Shown here in pieces: positions 36,527-46,559 of a stretch of 64,000 nt of DNA. Under the pieces are notes generated by a model that searched no databases, had not been told where the DNA came from, and was given only the letters and a program-made list of their open reading frames with translations. Made by a program: the position numbers and the translations under genes. How positions within the stretch are numbered: the stretch's first letter is position 1; each line of letters starts with the position of its first letter. The DNA comes from Sinorhizobium fredii USDA 257 (GTDB lineage: Bacteria; Pseudomonadota; Alphaproteobacteria; Rhizobiales; Rhizobiaceae): NCBI RefSeq assembly GCF_000265205.3, contig NC_018000.1, positions 868,001 to 932,000 of the forward strand, written 5' to 3'.

Positions 36527-37471
36527 ATGAACATTGCATTCACGTTCCCCGGTCAGGGCAGCCAGGCTGTCGGCATGGGCAAGGACCTGGCCGAAGCGTT
36601 TCCGGAGGCCGCTGCCGTCTTCGCCGAGGTCGATGACGCGCTCGGCGAGAAGCTTTCCGACATCATGTGGAACGGACCGGAGGAAACTCTGACGCTCACG
36701 GCGAACGCCCAACCGGCGCTGATGGCGGTTTCCATGGCAGTGATCCGGGTGCTCGAATCGCAGGGGCTCGATCTCAGGAGCAAGATCTCCTTCGTCGCCG
36801 GTCATTCGCTCGGCGAGTATTCGGCGCTCTGTGCCGCCGGAACCTTTTCGCTCGGCGATACGGCTCGGCTGCTCCGCATTCGCGGCAATGCGATGCAGGC
36901 GGCCGTCCCGGTCGGCAAGGGTGCGATGGCCGCGATCATCGGCCTGGAACATGACGATGTCGAAGCGGTCTGTCGCGAAGCGTCGTCGCTCGGCGCCTGC
37001 CAGATCGCCAACGACAACGGCGGCGGACAGCTGGTGATCTCGGGCGAGAAGCAGGCGGTCGAAAAGGCCGCCGCACTCGCTTCGGAAAGGGGCGCCAAGC
37101 GCGCCCTGATGCTGCCGGTCTCGGCTCCCTTCCATTCCGCCCTGATGGCGCCTGCCGCTGAAGCCATGCGCGAAGCCCTTTCGACTGTCGAGAAGCGTGA
37201 TCCGGTCGTGCCGGTCGTCGCGAACATCCTGGCCGCCCCGGTGAGCGACGCCGGCGAGATCGTCAGATTGCTCGTCGAGCAGGTGACTGGCCAGGTGCGC
37301 TGGCGCGAAACCGTTCAGTGGTTCGCCGCCAATGATGTGACGACTCTCTATGAGATCGGTTCGGGCAAGGTGCTGACCGGTCTCGCCCGACGGATCGACA
37401 AGAACGTCAACGGCATTGCCGTCAATACCCCTGCCGATATCGACGCGGCGCTTGCCGCCCTTCTGGCCTGA
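36527..37471 (+). CDS. fabD: Malonyl-CoA:ACP transacylase
   Basis: A 314-residue cytosolic enzyme that loads malonate onto ACP. 'FTFPGQGSQAVGMG' is the family start, the Ser nucleophile lies in 'GHSLGEYSAL', and the catalytic His in 'APFHSALM'. AGGGAAGGG precedes ATG 36527. First gene of the fatty-acid cluster; fabG follows after 38 bases. Confidence 0.97.
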   Translation: MNIAFTFPGQGSQAVGMGKDLAEAFPEAAAVFAEVDDALGEKLSDIMWNGPEETLTLTANAQPALMAVSMAVIRVLESQGLDLRSKISFVAGHSLGEYSALCAAGTFSLGDTARLLRIRGNAMQAAVPVGKGAMAAIIGLEHDDVEAVCREASSLGACQIANDNGGGQLVISGEKQAVEKAAALASERGAKRALMLPVSAPFHSALMAPAAEAMREALSTVEKRDPVVPVVANILAAPVSDAGEIVRLLVEQVTGQVRWRETVQWFAANDVTTLYEIGSGKVLTGLARRIDKNVNGIAVNTPADIDAALAALLA

Positions 37472-37509
37472 ACGCCCCAATCAAGCGCCCATTATTAAGG
37501 GAGAAATCC

Positions 37510-38247
37510 ATGTTCGATCTTTCCGGCCGCAAGGCTCTCGTCACCGGCGCATCCGGCGGCATCGGCGAGGAAATCGCCCGCATGCTGCACGCCCAGGGGG
37601 CCATTGTCGGCCTCCACGGCACCCGCGTCGAGAAGCTCGAGGCACTTGCCAATACACTTGGCGAGCGCGTCCAGATCTTCCCGGCAAATCTTTCCGATCG
37701 TGCCGAAGTCAAGGCGCTCGGCGAGAAGGCGGAGACCGAACTCGGCGGCGTGGACATCCTCGTCAACAACGCCGGCATCACCAAGGACGGCCTTTTCGTC
37801 CGGATGAGCGACGATGACTGGGACAATGTCCTGGAGGTCAACCTAACGGCCGTCTTCCGGCTGACCCGTGAGCTGACGCATCCGATGATGCGCCGGCGCT
37901 TCGGCCGCATCGTCAACATCACCTCCGTCGTCGGCGTGACCGGCAATCCGGGCCAGGCCAACTACTGCGCGTCGAAGGCTGGCATGATCGGTTTCTCCAA
38001 GTCGCTCGCCCAGGAAATCGCCACCCGCAACGTCACCGTCAACTGCGTTGCCCCAGGCTTCATCGAAAGTGCGATGACGGGAAAGCTCAACGAGAAGCAG
38101 AAGGAAGGCATCATGGCGGCGATCCCGATGCGCCGGATGGGAAGCGGTGCCGAAGTCGCCTCCGCCGTCGCGTATCTCGCTTCCAGCGAAGCGGGATACG
38201 TCACCGGACAGACCATTCACGTCAATGGCGGCATGGCGATGATCTGA
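37510..38247 (+). CDS. fabG: 3-oxoacyl-ACP reductase
   Basis: A 245-residue SDR that reduces 3-oxoacyl-ACP with NADPH. Motifs: 'TGASGGIGEEIA', 'NNAGITKDGLF', catalytic Ser in 'VNITSVVG', and Tyr-x3-Lys in 'ANYCASKAGM'. Its place between fabD and acpP and the C-terminal 'GQTIHVNGGMAM' support FabG rather than another SDR. Preceded by AAGGGAG. Confidence 0.96.
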   Translation: MFDLSGRKALVTGASGGIGEEIARMLHAQGAIVGLHGTRVEKLEALANTLGERVQIFPANLSDRAEVKALGEKAETELGGVDILVNNAGITKDGLFVRMSDDDWDNVLEVNLTAVFRLTRELTHPMMRRRFGRIVNITSVVGVTGNPGQANYCASKAGMIGFSKSLAQEIATRNVTVNCVAPGFIESAMTGKLNEKQKEGIMAAIPMRRMGSGAEVASAVAYLASSEAGYVTGQTIHVNGGMAMI

Positions 38248-38587
38248 CCTGCGGTTTTCGGCGGCCGGGTGATGCAACCCGCGACCTGCCGCCGGACGCT
38301 CGCGCAACGCCTTTGCGCGTGGATGCCAAATGCCTGAAATTCAATGTTGAGCAAGCGAATGTCGGGCATTTTCGGACTTTGCGGCAGACTTAAACCGTGT
38401 TAATCGGGCCATGACTGTGCGCAGTCGACCGGTCCGGCCAGGTGGTCCGGCAGCCTCTGCTGCCACGGGTTTCCGCGGTTTTCGGTTGAATGGATTGCTC
38501 GGTGGGCCATCTTGGTCTATCAGGCGTGAATGAGTACCGGCGCCAAAAATGGCGCCGCAGAGAAAACGAAGGTCGAGGAACTCCGAC
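38248..38587. other. Spacer between fabG and acpP
   Basis: A 340-base spacer without a credible gene. It most likely holds a separate acpP promoter, as expected for a gene expressed far above its neighbours, but no clear -35/-10 pair was identified. Confidence 0.45.
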
Positions 38588-38824
38588 ATGAGCGATATCG
38601 CAGAACGCGTGAAGAAAATTGTTATTGATCATCTTGGCGTCGATGCCGAAAAAGTGAGCGAAGGCGCAAGCTTCATCGATGACCTCGGCGCGGACTCGCT
38701 CGACACGGTCGAACTGGTCATGGCTTTCGAAGAGGAATTCGGCGTCGAGATCCCGGACGACGCGGCGGATTCGATCCTGACCGTCGGCGACGCCGTCAAG
38801 TTCATCGAGAAGGCCCAGGCCTAA
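38588..38824 (+). CDS. acpP: Acyl carrier protein
   Basis: A 78-residue acidic ACP. The phosphopantetheine serine lies in '[15 protein letters not shown]'. '[19 protein letters not shown]' is the rhizobial AcpP start. It carries growing acyl chains for FabF, FabG and others. ATG 38588 is chosen because the upstream extension is basic and unlike any ACP. Confidence 0.98.
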   Translation: MSDIAERVKKIVIDHLGVDAEKVSEGASFIDDLGADSLDTVELVMAFEEEFGVEIPDDAADSILTVGDAVKFIEKAQA

Positions 38825-39039
38825 TCGTTGCTGCGGCCTCGAGGCCGCCGGCGGGCCGCAACTCGCGGCCCGTACAGCCCGGGGGATGTGGGCTGGCCCG
38901 CCTTAATTGCGGGTCGCGATCAGCAAAGCGCTCCCGCCTTTCCCTCTGATCGTCAAAGCTGCAAGGGATGCAGGGATCGGGCTCGTCGCATGCGTTCCGG
39001 TTCGGCTCCGGAATGGAACAATCAGGGTGGGTCACGGGC

Positions 39040-40305
39040 ATGAGACGTGTCGTTATCACCGGTACCGGCATGGTATCTCCTTTGGGTTGCGGAACCGAGG
39101 TTAGCTGGTCGCGTCTTGTTGCCGGCGGCAACGCGGCGCGCCGGGTTACCGAGTTCGAGGTCGAGGACCTACCCGCCAAGATCGCCTGCCGCATCCCCTT
39201 CGGCGACGGTTCCGACGGTACATTCAATGCCGACGACTGGATGGAGCCCAAGGAGCAGCGCAAGGTCGACCCCTTCATCGTCTATGCGATGGCGGCCGCC
39301 GACATGGCGCTGGCGGACGCCGGCTGGAAGCCGGAAAGCGACGAGGACCAGATTGCAACCGGCGTGCTGATCGGCTCCGGCATCGGCGGCCTGGAAGGGA
39401 TCGTCGAGGGCGGCTATACGCTCCGCGACAAGGGCCCGCGCCGGCTTTCGCCCTTCTTCATCCCCGGTCGCCTGATCAATCTTGCCTCAGGCCAGGTTTC
39501 GATCCGGCACAAGTTGCGCGGTCCGAACCACTCGGTCGTCACGGCCTGTTCGACCGGCGCGCACGCGATCGGCGACGCAAGCCGCCTGATCGCGCTCGGT
39601 GACGCCGACGTGATGGTGGCGGGCGGAACCGAATCGCCGATCTGCCGTATCTCGCTGGCGGGCTTTGCCGCCTGCAAGGCACTCTCGACGCAGCACAATG
39701 ACAATCCGGAAAAGGCATCGCGTCCCTATGACGCCGATCGCGACGGCTTCGTCATGGGCGAGGGGGCCGGCATCGTCATTCTCGAGGAGCTCGAGCACGC
39801 AAAGGCGCGCGGCGCCAAGATCTACGCCGAAGTGGTCGGCTACGGCCTTTCCGGAGACGCCTTCCACATCACCGCTCCATCGGAGGATGGTGACGGCGCC
39901 TATCGTTGCATGCAGATGGCGCTGAAGCGCGCTGGCCTGACGGCTGCCGACGTCGACTACATCAACGCGCACGGTACATCCACCATGGCCGATACGATCG
40001 AGCTCGGTGCGGTCGAGCGACTGGTCGGCGACAGCGCCTCGAAGATCTCGATGTCTTCGACGAAATCGGCGATCGGTCATCTGCTCGGGGCCGCCGGCGC
40101 GGTCGAGGCGATTTTTTCGGCACTGGCAATTCGCGACAACGTCGCTCCGCCGACGCTCAATCTCGACAATCCGTCGGTCGAGTCGAAGATCGACCTGGTG
40201 CCGCACGTTGCCCGCAAGCGCGAAATCAACGTCGCCCTGTCGAATTCCTTCGGTTTCGGCGGCACCAATGCATCGCTGGTGCTCTGCCGCTACAAGGGCG
40301 ACTGA
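39040..40305 (+). CDS. fabF: 3-oxoacyl-ACP synthase II
   Basis: A 421-residue condensing enzyme. The Cys-His-His triad is visible: 'VTACSTGAHA', 'INAHGTSTMADTIE' and 'KSAIGHLLGAAG'. It elongates acyl-ACP with malonyl-ACP and helps set unsaturated chain length. ATG 39040 ('MRRVVITGTG') gives the usual length; the frame stays open upstream to 38968 without family sequence. mltG follows. Confidence 0.96.
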   Translation: MRRVVITGTGMVSPLGCGTEVSWSRLVAGGNAARRVTEFEVEDLPAKIACRIPFGDGSDGTFNADDWMEPKEQRKVDPFIVYAMAAADMALADAGWKPESDEDQIATGVLIGSGIGGLEGIVEGGYTLRDKGPRRLSPFFIPGRLINLASGQVSIRHKLRGPNHSVVTACSTGAHAIGDASRLIALGDADVMVAGGTESPICRISLAGFAACKALSTQHNDNPEKASRPYDADRDGFVMGEGAGIVILEELEHAKARGAKIYAEVVGYGLSGDAFHITAPSEDGDGAYRCMQMALKRAGLTAADVDYINAHGTSTMADTIELGAVERLVGDSASKISMSSTKSAIGHLLGAAGAVEAIFSALAIRDNVAPPTLNLDNPSVESKIDLVPHVARKREINVALSNSFGFGGTNASLVLCRYKGD

Positions 40306-40595
40306 TACCGTGGGAGTGGCTCCGGCAGCGTGAGCGGAAAAGCCGGTCGCGCTTTCCATTAGCGCGTCGGAGCTTGATCCCGTTTTTTGCCGCAATGCTC
40401 GCTACAAGCTGTCGGCGGGAGATGCCGTGTGGGCGTCGCCCCGATTGGCTATGTTCGCGCAAGGCACATCTGACAATTGTAGAACACCTATTGCTCTGAC
40501 ACATTTGTGCACGTTTACGCTCGCCGTCGGTCTAAGCCGAAACCCGCACCGGCGACAGCTCGATTGAATTTGCGAGTTTCGGATTCGGGATAATC

Positions 40596-41786
40596 GTGAG
40601 CGACTCAAACGATAACAGCGCGGCACAGTTTGGCCGCAATGAAACCGGGAGCAACGGGCCGATCATTCCGAAATCGGCCAGCGAGGCGCTGAGACCCGAG
40701 CGGGTGCCGGAGCCGCCCAAACGTTCCCGAAAGGCGCGCAGCCAGGCCGTCATCTTCCTCAATTTCCTGATGACCGTGGTCGTTTTCGTGGCGTTGGCGG
40801 CGGCGGGCGCCGTCTATTACGCGATGCATGCATATGAGAAACCCGGACCGCTGGAAGCAAACAGGAACTTCATCGTACGCAGCGGCGCCGGCATCATCGA
40901 AATTGCCGAGGGGCTGGAGCGCAACAACATCATCACCGACAGTCGCGTGTTCCGCTTCGTCTCCGAGGCCTATCTCGACAACGAGACGCTGAAGGCCGGC
41001 GAATACGAGATCAAGGCGCATGCGTCGATGCAGGAGATCATGGAACTCTTGAAGTCCGGCAAGTCGATCCTTTATGCCGTGTCTCTTCCGGAAGGACTGA
41101 CCGTAAAGCAGATGTTCCGCAAGCTTGCGGACGACCCAGTGCTCGTCGGCGATCTGCCGACGGAACTGCCGGCCGAAGGCGCACTGAAGCCGGACACTTA
41201 CAAATTCACACGCGGCACCAAGCGGGCGGAAATCGTCCAGCAAATGATTTCGGCGCAGAAGGCGCTGGTTGAGCAGATCTGGGAAAAACGTGATCCGGAG
41301 CTGCCGGTGACGTCGGTCGAAGAGTTCGTCACGCTCGCCTCCATCGTCGAGAAGGAGACTGGGCGCGCAGACGAGCGGCCGCGCGTGGCCTCCGTCTTCA
41401 TCAACCGTTTGGAAAAGGGCATGCGCCTGCAGTCCGATCCGACGATCATCTACGGCATTTTCGGCGGGGAGGGCAAACCAGCCGACCGGGTGATCCTCAA
41501 GTCGGACCTCGACAAGGAAACGCCTTACAACACCTATCTCATTAAGGGGTTGCCGCCGACACCGATCGCAAATCCGGGCAGGGCGGCGCTGGAAGCGGTG
41601 GCAAATCCCTCGCGCACGCCTGAGCTTTATTTCGTCGCCGACGGCACAGGCGGTCACGTCTTTGCCGCGACGCTCGACGAGCACAATGCGAATGTGCGGC
41701 GATGGCGGAAGCTCGAGGCCGAAAAGGCGGCCGAGGCGGCAAAGGCGGCTGCGGATGCAGCCACGGCTCCGCCCGAGGCGCAATAA
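40596..41786 (+). CDS. mltG: Endolytic murein transglycosylase
   Basis: A 396-residue YceG/MltG protein. It has an N-terminal cytosolic basic segment, one transmembrane helix ('FLNFLMTVVVFVALAAAGAV') and a periplasmic LysM-like plus YceG domain with the catalytic Glu in 'ASIVEKETG' and 'SVFINRLEKGMRLQSDPTI'. It cuts nascent glycan strands. The start is GTG 40596 behind CGGGA. An Ala-rich C-terminal tail is extra. The 290 bases before it hold no recognised gene. Confidence 0.93.
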   Translation: MSDSNDNSAAQFGRNETGSNGPIIPKSASEALRPERVPEPPKRSRKARSQAVIFLNFLMTVVVFVALAAAGAVYYAMHAYEKPGPLEANRNFIVRSGAGIIEIAEGLERNNIITDSRVFRFVSEAYLDNETLKAGEYEIKAHASMQEIMELLKSGKSILYAVSLPEGLTVKQMFRKLADDPVLVGDLPTELPAEGALKPDTYKFTRGTKRAEIVQQMISAQKALVEQIWEKRDPELPVTSVEEFVTLASIVEKETGRADERPRVASVFINRLEKGMRLQSDPTIIYGIFGGEGKPADRVILKSDLDKETPYNTYLIKGLPPTPIANPGRAALEAVANPSRTPELYFVADGTGGHVFAATLDEHNANVRRWRKLEAEKAAEAAKAAADAATAPPEAQ

Positions 41787-41869
41787 AGACAGGCTGCATT
41801 GTGGACGATTGGGGGACGGCGCGGATATGCCTTGCGGGATGCCGCGCCGTCGCCCTATTGCTTCTGCAA

Positions 41870-41970
41870 CGACAGCGCCGCGCGTCGGTTCCGGCGCACA
41901 AAGGTCGCTGTGGCACCTAAAACCGCTGGATGTTCCCCAAATCGGCTCCGATTTAAGAAACATCCCGCAG
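41870..41970 (+). repeat. Composite palindromic repeat, family 2, copy 2
   Basis: About 101 bases matching the reverse complement of 5452-5554 in both modules. It has ACAGCGCCG at the left, then GCGCACAAAGG, then an imperfect 17-base inverted repeat, 41929-41945 against 41948-41964 (14 of 17 paired, core AAATCGG/CCGATTT), ending GCAG. It sits in the spacer between mltG and yicC, ending 16 bases before the yicC start. Confidence 0.75.
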
Positions 41971-41985
41971 CGAATGGAGGAAAGC

Positions 41986-42873
41986 ATGCCGCTCCAATCG
42001 ATGACCGGCTTTGCCAGGAGAGAGGGGAGCAGCGGCCGCTATCGCTGGACTTGGGAATTGCGCTCGGTCAACGGAAAAGGGCTCGATGTGCGGCTGCGCC
42101 TGCCGCAGGGGTTGGAGCGTTTCGAGCCCGACTGTCGTCGTCTTGCCCCACAGTATTTCTCTCGCGGCAACCTGCAGATCGCGCTGTCGGTGAGCGGCGG
42201 CGAGACGGCCGTCGAAGCGGTGGTCAACCGGGGTGCCTTGGATGCGGTCCTGAAACTGCGCGAGCAACTGGGCGATCTCGTCGACGCGGCGCCGCTCAGC
42301 TTCGATACGCTTCTGTCGCTGCGCGGCATCATCGATTTTCGTGAGCCGGAGGAAAGCGAGAGCGAGCGCGCCGCACGCGACGCCGATATCGTCAAGGGAC
42401 TGGAATCGTCGCTCGCCGACCTCGCCGTCATGCGCGAGGACGAGGGAGCTGCGCTCGAAAAAGTTTTGCTGGCGCAGGTGGGCCGCATCGAAGAGCTGAC
42501 GGCGACGGTAGAGAACGACCCGTCACGGAGCCCTTCCGCGATCGCCGCACGATTGGCACAGCAGGTCGCGCTGATCATGGACAACGCGACGTCCATCGAC
42601 CGCGAAAGATTGCATGCAGAGGTCGCGCTGCTTGCGACCAAGGCTGACCTCAGGGAAGAGATCGACCGGCTCCGTTCGCACATCGCCGCCGCCCGCGAAC
42701 TCTTGACGAAGGGCGGACCGGTTGGACGCAAGCTCGACTTTCTTGCACAGGAATTTAACCGGGAATCGAATACGATCTGCTCGAAGTCGAACGCCGCCGC
42801 CGTCTCGGCCGCGGGCATCGAATTGAAGGTTGTGATCGACCAGTTCCGCGAACAGGTTCAGAATCTGGAGTAA
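41986..42873 (+). CDS. yicC: YicC family endoribonuclease
   Basis: A 295-residue YicC-like protein: 'MTGFARREG' start, 'ELRSVNGKGLDVRLRLP', and a C-terminal DUF1732 part ending 'GRKLDFLAQEFNRESNTICS'. YicC of E. coli is an endoribonuclease acting on some small RNAs; that role is inferred here by family. GGAGGAAA precedes ATG 41986. gmk follows after three bases, the usual yicC-gmk pair. Confidence 0.93.
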   Translation: MPLQSMTGFARREGSSGRYRWTWELRSVNGKGLDVRLRLPQGLERFEPDCRRLAPQYFSRGNLQIALSVSGGETAVEAVVNRGALDAVLKLREQLGDLVDAAPLSFDTLLSLRGIIDFREPEESESERAARDADIVKGLESSLADLAVMREDEGAALEKVLLAQVGRIEELTATVENDPSRSPSAIAARLAQQVALIMDNATSIDRERLHAEVALLATKADLREEIDRLRSHIAAARELLTKGGPVGRKLDFLAQEFNRESNTICSKSNAAAVSAAGIELKVVIDQFREQVQNLE

Positions 42874-42876
42874 GAC

Positions 42877-43536
42877 ATGAAATCGGCGACTGCCTCGCCC
42901 ATCAGGATCGCCCGTCGCGGTTTGATGCTTGTGATCTCGTCGCCTTCGGGTGCCGGCAAATCGACGATCGCGCGCAATCTCCTCGAAGCCGATCCGGAAC
43001 TGAGCATCTCGGTGAGCGTGACGACGCGCGCCCGGCGCCCGAGCGAGATCGAGGGGCGGCATTACTACTTCAAGACCGTCCGCGAATTCGAAGCCTTGAG
43101 GGCGACGGACTCGCTTCTCGAATGGGCCGAGGTGCACGGTAATTTTTACGGAACACCGCGCGACGCCGTCGAAACCGCTATGGCCGAAGGGCGCGATATG
43201 CTCTTCGATATCGACTGGCAAGGTGCGCAGCAATTGCAGGAAAAGATGGCGGGCGACGTCGTCTCGATCTTCATCCTGCCGCCGTCCATGGCCGAGCTGC
43301 AGTCCCGCCTGCATCGGCGCGCCGAAGACACCGAAGAAGTGATCGCCACCCGGCTTGCCAACTCACGCGCCGAGATCGAGCACTGGCGGGAATACGACTA
43401 TATTGTCGTCAACGACGATCTGGACCGTGCCTTTTCTTCGGTCCGCTCGATCATCGAAGCGGAGCGCCTGCGCCGCGACCGGCGACCCGGGCTGTTCGAA
43501 TTCGTCAACGGTCTTCTGACGGAGAATCCGTTCTAG
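42877..43536 (+). CDS. gmk: Guanylate kinase
   Basis: A 219-residue kinase converting GMP (dGMP) plus ATP to the diphosphate. P-loop '[10 protein letters not shown]'; GMP-binding '[19 protein letters not shown]'; lid '[17 protein letters not shown]'. Three bases after yicC, last gene of the plus-strand fab-to-gmk series; convergent with rsmA (20 bases between stops). Confidence 0.97.
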   Translation: MKSATASPIRIARRGLMLVISSPSGAGKSTIARNLLEADPELSISVSVTTRARRPSEIEGRHYYFKTVREFEALRATDSLLEWAEVHGNFYGTPRDAVETAMAEGRDMLFDIDWQGAQQLQEKMAGDVVSIFILPPSMAELQSRLHRRAEDTEEVIATRLANSRAEIEHWREYDYIVVNDDLDRAFSSVRSIIEAERLRRDRRPGLFEFVNGLLTENPF

Positions 43537-43556
43537 TCCCCGGCCTTTGCGCCAGC

Positions 43557-44381
43557 TCAGAGGCAATTGGCCAACCGGCAGAACTCTTCCACCGTCAGCG
43601 TCTCGGCCCGGCGTTGCGGGTCGATGCCGGCTTTGCCAAGCAGCGCTTCGCCACCGAGCGGCTTGAGGCTTTGACGTAGCATCTTGCGGCGCTGGCCAAA
43701 GGCTGCCTGCGTGACCTTCTCGAGCGCCGAGGCGGCGCATGGGATCGGATTGTCGATCGGCTCGAGATGCACGACCGTGGAGGTGACCTTCGGCGGCGGC
43801 GTGAAGGCCTGTGCTGGAACATCGAAGGCCAGGCGTGCATTGGTCCTCCAGCCGCAGAGGACGCCGAGGCGGCCGTAATGATCGTCGTCGGCGCTCGCCA
43901 CGATCCGCAAGCCGACTTCCCGCTGGAACATCAGCGTCATCGACTCCCAGAAGGGCGGCCAGCGCCCCGGCAGCAGCCAATTGACGAGAAGCTGTGTGCC
44001 GACATTGTAGGGCAGATTGGCGATGATACGCACCGGACCCTCGGCGAGGGTCTCGAAATCGACCTTCAGGGCATCGCCCTCGACGACATCGAGCCGGCCA
44101 GGATAATGGGTGCTGATTTCGGCAAGCGCCGGAAGGCAGCGCGGGTCGCGTTCGATTGCCACGACCTTCTTGGCGCCGAGTGCCAAGATCGCGCGCGTCA
44201 GCCCTCCCGGGCCCGGACCGACCTCAATGACGGTGACGTCATCGAGAGGGCCGGCCGTGCGTGCGATCTTCTGCGTGAGATTGAGATCGAGCAGGAAATT
44301 CTGCCCGAGCGCCTTCTTCGCATCCAGTCCGTGGCGCTGGATGACGTCGCGAAGCGGCGGCAGGCCGTCGAGTGCTGCCAT
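43557..44381 (-). CDS. rsmA: 16S rRNA (adenine1518-N6/adenine1519-N6)-dimethyltransferase
   Basis: A 274-residue KsgA/RsmA methyltransferase that dimethylates two adenines at the 3' end of 16S rRNA. '[11 protein letters not shown]', SAM motif '[16 protein letters not shown]' and catalytic '[13 protein letters not shown]' are present. ATG 44381 shares one base with the pdxA stop (TGATG). Last gene of the lpt-surA-pdxA-rsmA operon, as in many proteobacteria. Confidence 0.97.
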   Translation of the reverse strand: MAALDGLPPLRDVIQRHGLDAKKALGQNFLLDLNLTQKIARTAGPLDDVTVIEVGPGPGGLTRAILALGAKKVVAIERDPRCLPALAEISTHYPGRLDVVEGDALKVDFETLAEGPVRIIANLPYNVGTQLLVNWLLPGRWPPFWESMTLMFQREVGLRIVASADDDHYGRLGVLCGWRTNARLAFDVPAQAFTPPPKVTSTVVHLEPIDNPIPCAASALEKVTQAAFGQRRKMLRQSLKPLGGEALLGKAGIDPQRRAETLTVEEFCRLANCL

Positions 44382-45409
44382 CAGCCCTGCGCCTTCCCGG
44401 CATTGGCTGCAAGCTCCGCGGCAAGCCGCAGCGCCGCCTGCAGGCTGTCCTCTCGGGCAATGCCCCTGCCGGCAATCGCGAAGGCGGTGCCGTGGTCCGG
44501 CGAGGTCCTGATGAAAGGCAGGCCAAGCGTCACATTGACACTGTCATCGAAGCCGAGTGCCTTGGCCGGGATCAGGGCCTGGTCGTGATACATGCAGATC
44601 GCGACGTCGTAGGTCTCCCTTGCCCGATCATGGAACATCGTGTCGGCCGGAAGCGGTCCGACAACGTTGAGACCTTCGGCGCGAAGGCGGTCGATGACCG
44701 GGCGGATGACCGCATCGTCTTCGAGACCGAGCGCACCGCCTTCGCCCGCATGTGGATTGAGACCGGCGATGGCGAGGCGTGGCGCCGCCAGCCCGAAGCG
44801 GCTCTTCAGATCGGCGGCGGTTATCGTGCAGGTCCGGTAGATCAGATCCTGCGTCAGCGCCGCGGGAACATCCTTGAGCGGAATATGGATGGTTACGGGA
44901 ACGGCGCGCAGCTTCGGTCCCGCCAGCATCATCACCGGCGGGGCGGAGGTCCCGGTCGCCTTCTCCGCCAGATCGGCGAGATATTCCGTATGACCGGGGA
45001 AACGAAAACCCGCCTCGTAAAGCACGGCCTTGGCGATCGGATTGGTCGTCACGCCTGACGCTTCACCGGCCATAACAAGCCGGACGGCGGTATCGATCGC
45101 GCCGGTGACGGCGGCGGCATTCTCCGCGCTTGGCCGACCGGCGACAACGCGAGCGGGACAACGGATCGGCAGGACCGGCAGGGCATTCGCGAAGACGGCG
45201 GCCGCGTTGAGGCAATCGGTCTCCTCGATCCGCACCGTCTGCGCGAGCGCCTGGGCGCGTGCCGATAGCACTGACGGGTCGCCAATGAAGAGGAAAGGCG
45301 CAGTCGCCTGCGCCTGCCGCCTTGCCCAAACGGCAAGGGTGATGTCCGGGCCAATACCGGCCGGGTCGCCCATCGTCAGGGCAATCGGCCTGCCGCTCGT
45401 GTCGCTCAT
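44381..45409 (-). CDS. pdxA: 4-hydroxythreonine-4-phosphate dehydrogenase
   Basis: A 342-residue enzyme of pyridoxal phosphate synthesis (DXP-dependent branch). '[14 protein letters not shown]', '[11 protein letters not shown]' and metal-site histidines in '[10 protein letters not shown]' and '[10 protein letters not shown]' are canonical. It begins 11 bases after the surA stop and overlaps rsmA by one base. Confidence 0.96.
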   Translation of the reverse strand: MSDTSGRPIALTMGDPAGIGPDITLAVWARRQAQATAPFLFIGDPSVLSARAQALAQTVRIEETDCLNAAAVFANALPVLPIRCPARVVAGRPSAENAAAVTGAIDTAVRLVMAGEASGVTTNPIAKAVLYEAGFRFPGHTEYLADLAEKATGTSAPPVMMLAGPKLRAVPVTIHIPLKDVPAALTQDLIYRTCTITAADLKSRFGLAAPRLAIAGLNPHAGEGGALGLEDDAVIRPVIDRLRAEGLNVVGPLPADTMFHDRARETYDVAICMYHDQALIPAKALGFDDSVNVTLGLPFIRTSPDHGTAFAIAGRGIAREDSLQAALRLAAELAANAGKAQG

Positions 45410-45420
45410 GGTAGCCCGTA

Positions 45421-46362
45421 TTATTTGTTGACGATCTGCGCCTTGGCGCGCAGTTCCTCGAGATACTTCTCGCTGTTGGGGTCATCGCCGCCGGCTTTCT
45501 TCTTGCCGATATCCTCGGCACGGAAGACAACTTCGGCAGCTGCGTCGTCATTGACCTGGCGCTTCCTGCAGATTGCCAGATATTCGACGCCCTTTTCGGT
45601 GACGCGTGTACCGGTCGTCATGCCGTCGCCCGCCTTTTCGACGAGCGGCTTCCAATCCTCCGGCAATTGCTGGGCAAGCACGCGGCCGAGACTACGGATC
45701 GATACGTCGCGGTAATTCGCCGCAAAGACCTTCGACGTTTCGCAGCCGGGAAACTTCGAGCGCGAGGCGTTGGCTTCGGCCTGCCGCTTGGCGGTGATCG
45801 CGCCGCGCTTCGATTCCGGGATGACGAAGATGACCTGCTGCAGGAAATACTCCGTCGTCACCGGCTTGTCGCCGCCGCCCTCCATCATGCGCTTGACGAG
45901 GTCGCCGCCGGATAGGCGGCTGGCGCTGCCATAGCGGAAGTTGACGACCCGCGGCCAGCTCATCTGGACGGCGATATACTGCTTGAAATGCTCGACGCCG
46001 ACGCCGGACTGCTCGAGGATCTTGCCGAGTTGCTCGGCCGACAGCTTGTTGCCGGCGGCAAAACGCGCATAGGCGGCGTCGACCTCCTGGGTGCTTACCG
46101 ATTGCTGGACGCGTGCGATCTCGGTCCGCTTCAGGACCTCGTCGACCAGCTGCTGCTTGGCTTCCGCCGCACCGCCCCCCTGGCGCTGCAGGCGAAGGAA
46201 CGCCACCCGCTTGGCGATATCACCCGAGGTGATAACGGTATTGTTGACGATCACACTCACACCGCTCGCAGCCTGAACGGCCGCAACCGAAGCAATGCTC
46301 AACACGCCGGCCACCATCAGCGCGGAGAGCGCCCTCACGATCGAGAATTTCCCGCCCATCAT
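45421..46362 (-). CDS. surA: SurA-type periplasmic chaperone
   Basis: A 313-residue exported protein with signal peptide ('[19 protein letters not shown]', cleavage near 'VQA'). The N-terminal half resembles the SurA chaperone domain ('[20 protein letters not shown]'). Only a weak, divergent parvulin-like segment follows, so isomerase activity is doubtful. It should guide outer-membrane proteins, fitting its place between lptD and pdxA. Confidence 0.85.
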   Translation of the reverse strand: MMGGKFSIVRALSALMVAGVLSIASVAAVQAASGVSVIVNNTVITSGDIAKRVAFLRLQRQGGGAAEAKQQLVDEVLKRTEIARVQQSVSTQEVDAAYARFAAGNKLSAEQLGKILEQSGVGVEHFKQYIAVQMSWPRVVNFRYGSASRLSGGDLVKRMMEGGGDKPVTTEYFLQQVIFVIPESKRGAITAKRQAEANASRSKFPGCETSKVFAANYRDVSIRSLGRVLAQQLPEDWKPLVEKAGDGMTTGTRVTEKGVEYLAICRKRQVNDDAAAEVVFRAEDIGKKKAGGDDPNSEKYLEELRAKAQIVNK

Positions 46363-46559
46363 TTTTCCCTGCTCATCCCTCGCCGACTGCTCGCAGCCGT
46401 TGCCACAGCCGCAATCGTCGTTTTCCCAGTGTCAATTTGTGGGAAATGCATAATACATGCGGCTAAACGATGACAAGAGCGCATGAACAATCGATCGCGC
46501 CGCATGTCGGCGGCAACGAGGCTGCGCTCACGAAAGAAAAGAAGGGAAGGGGAAGCGGA

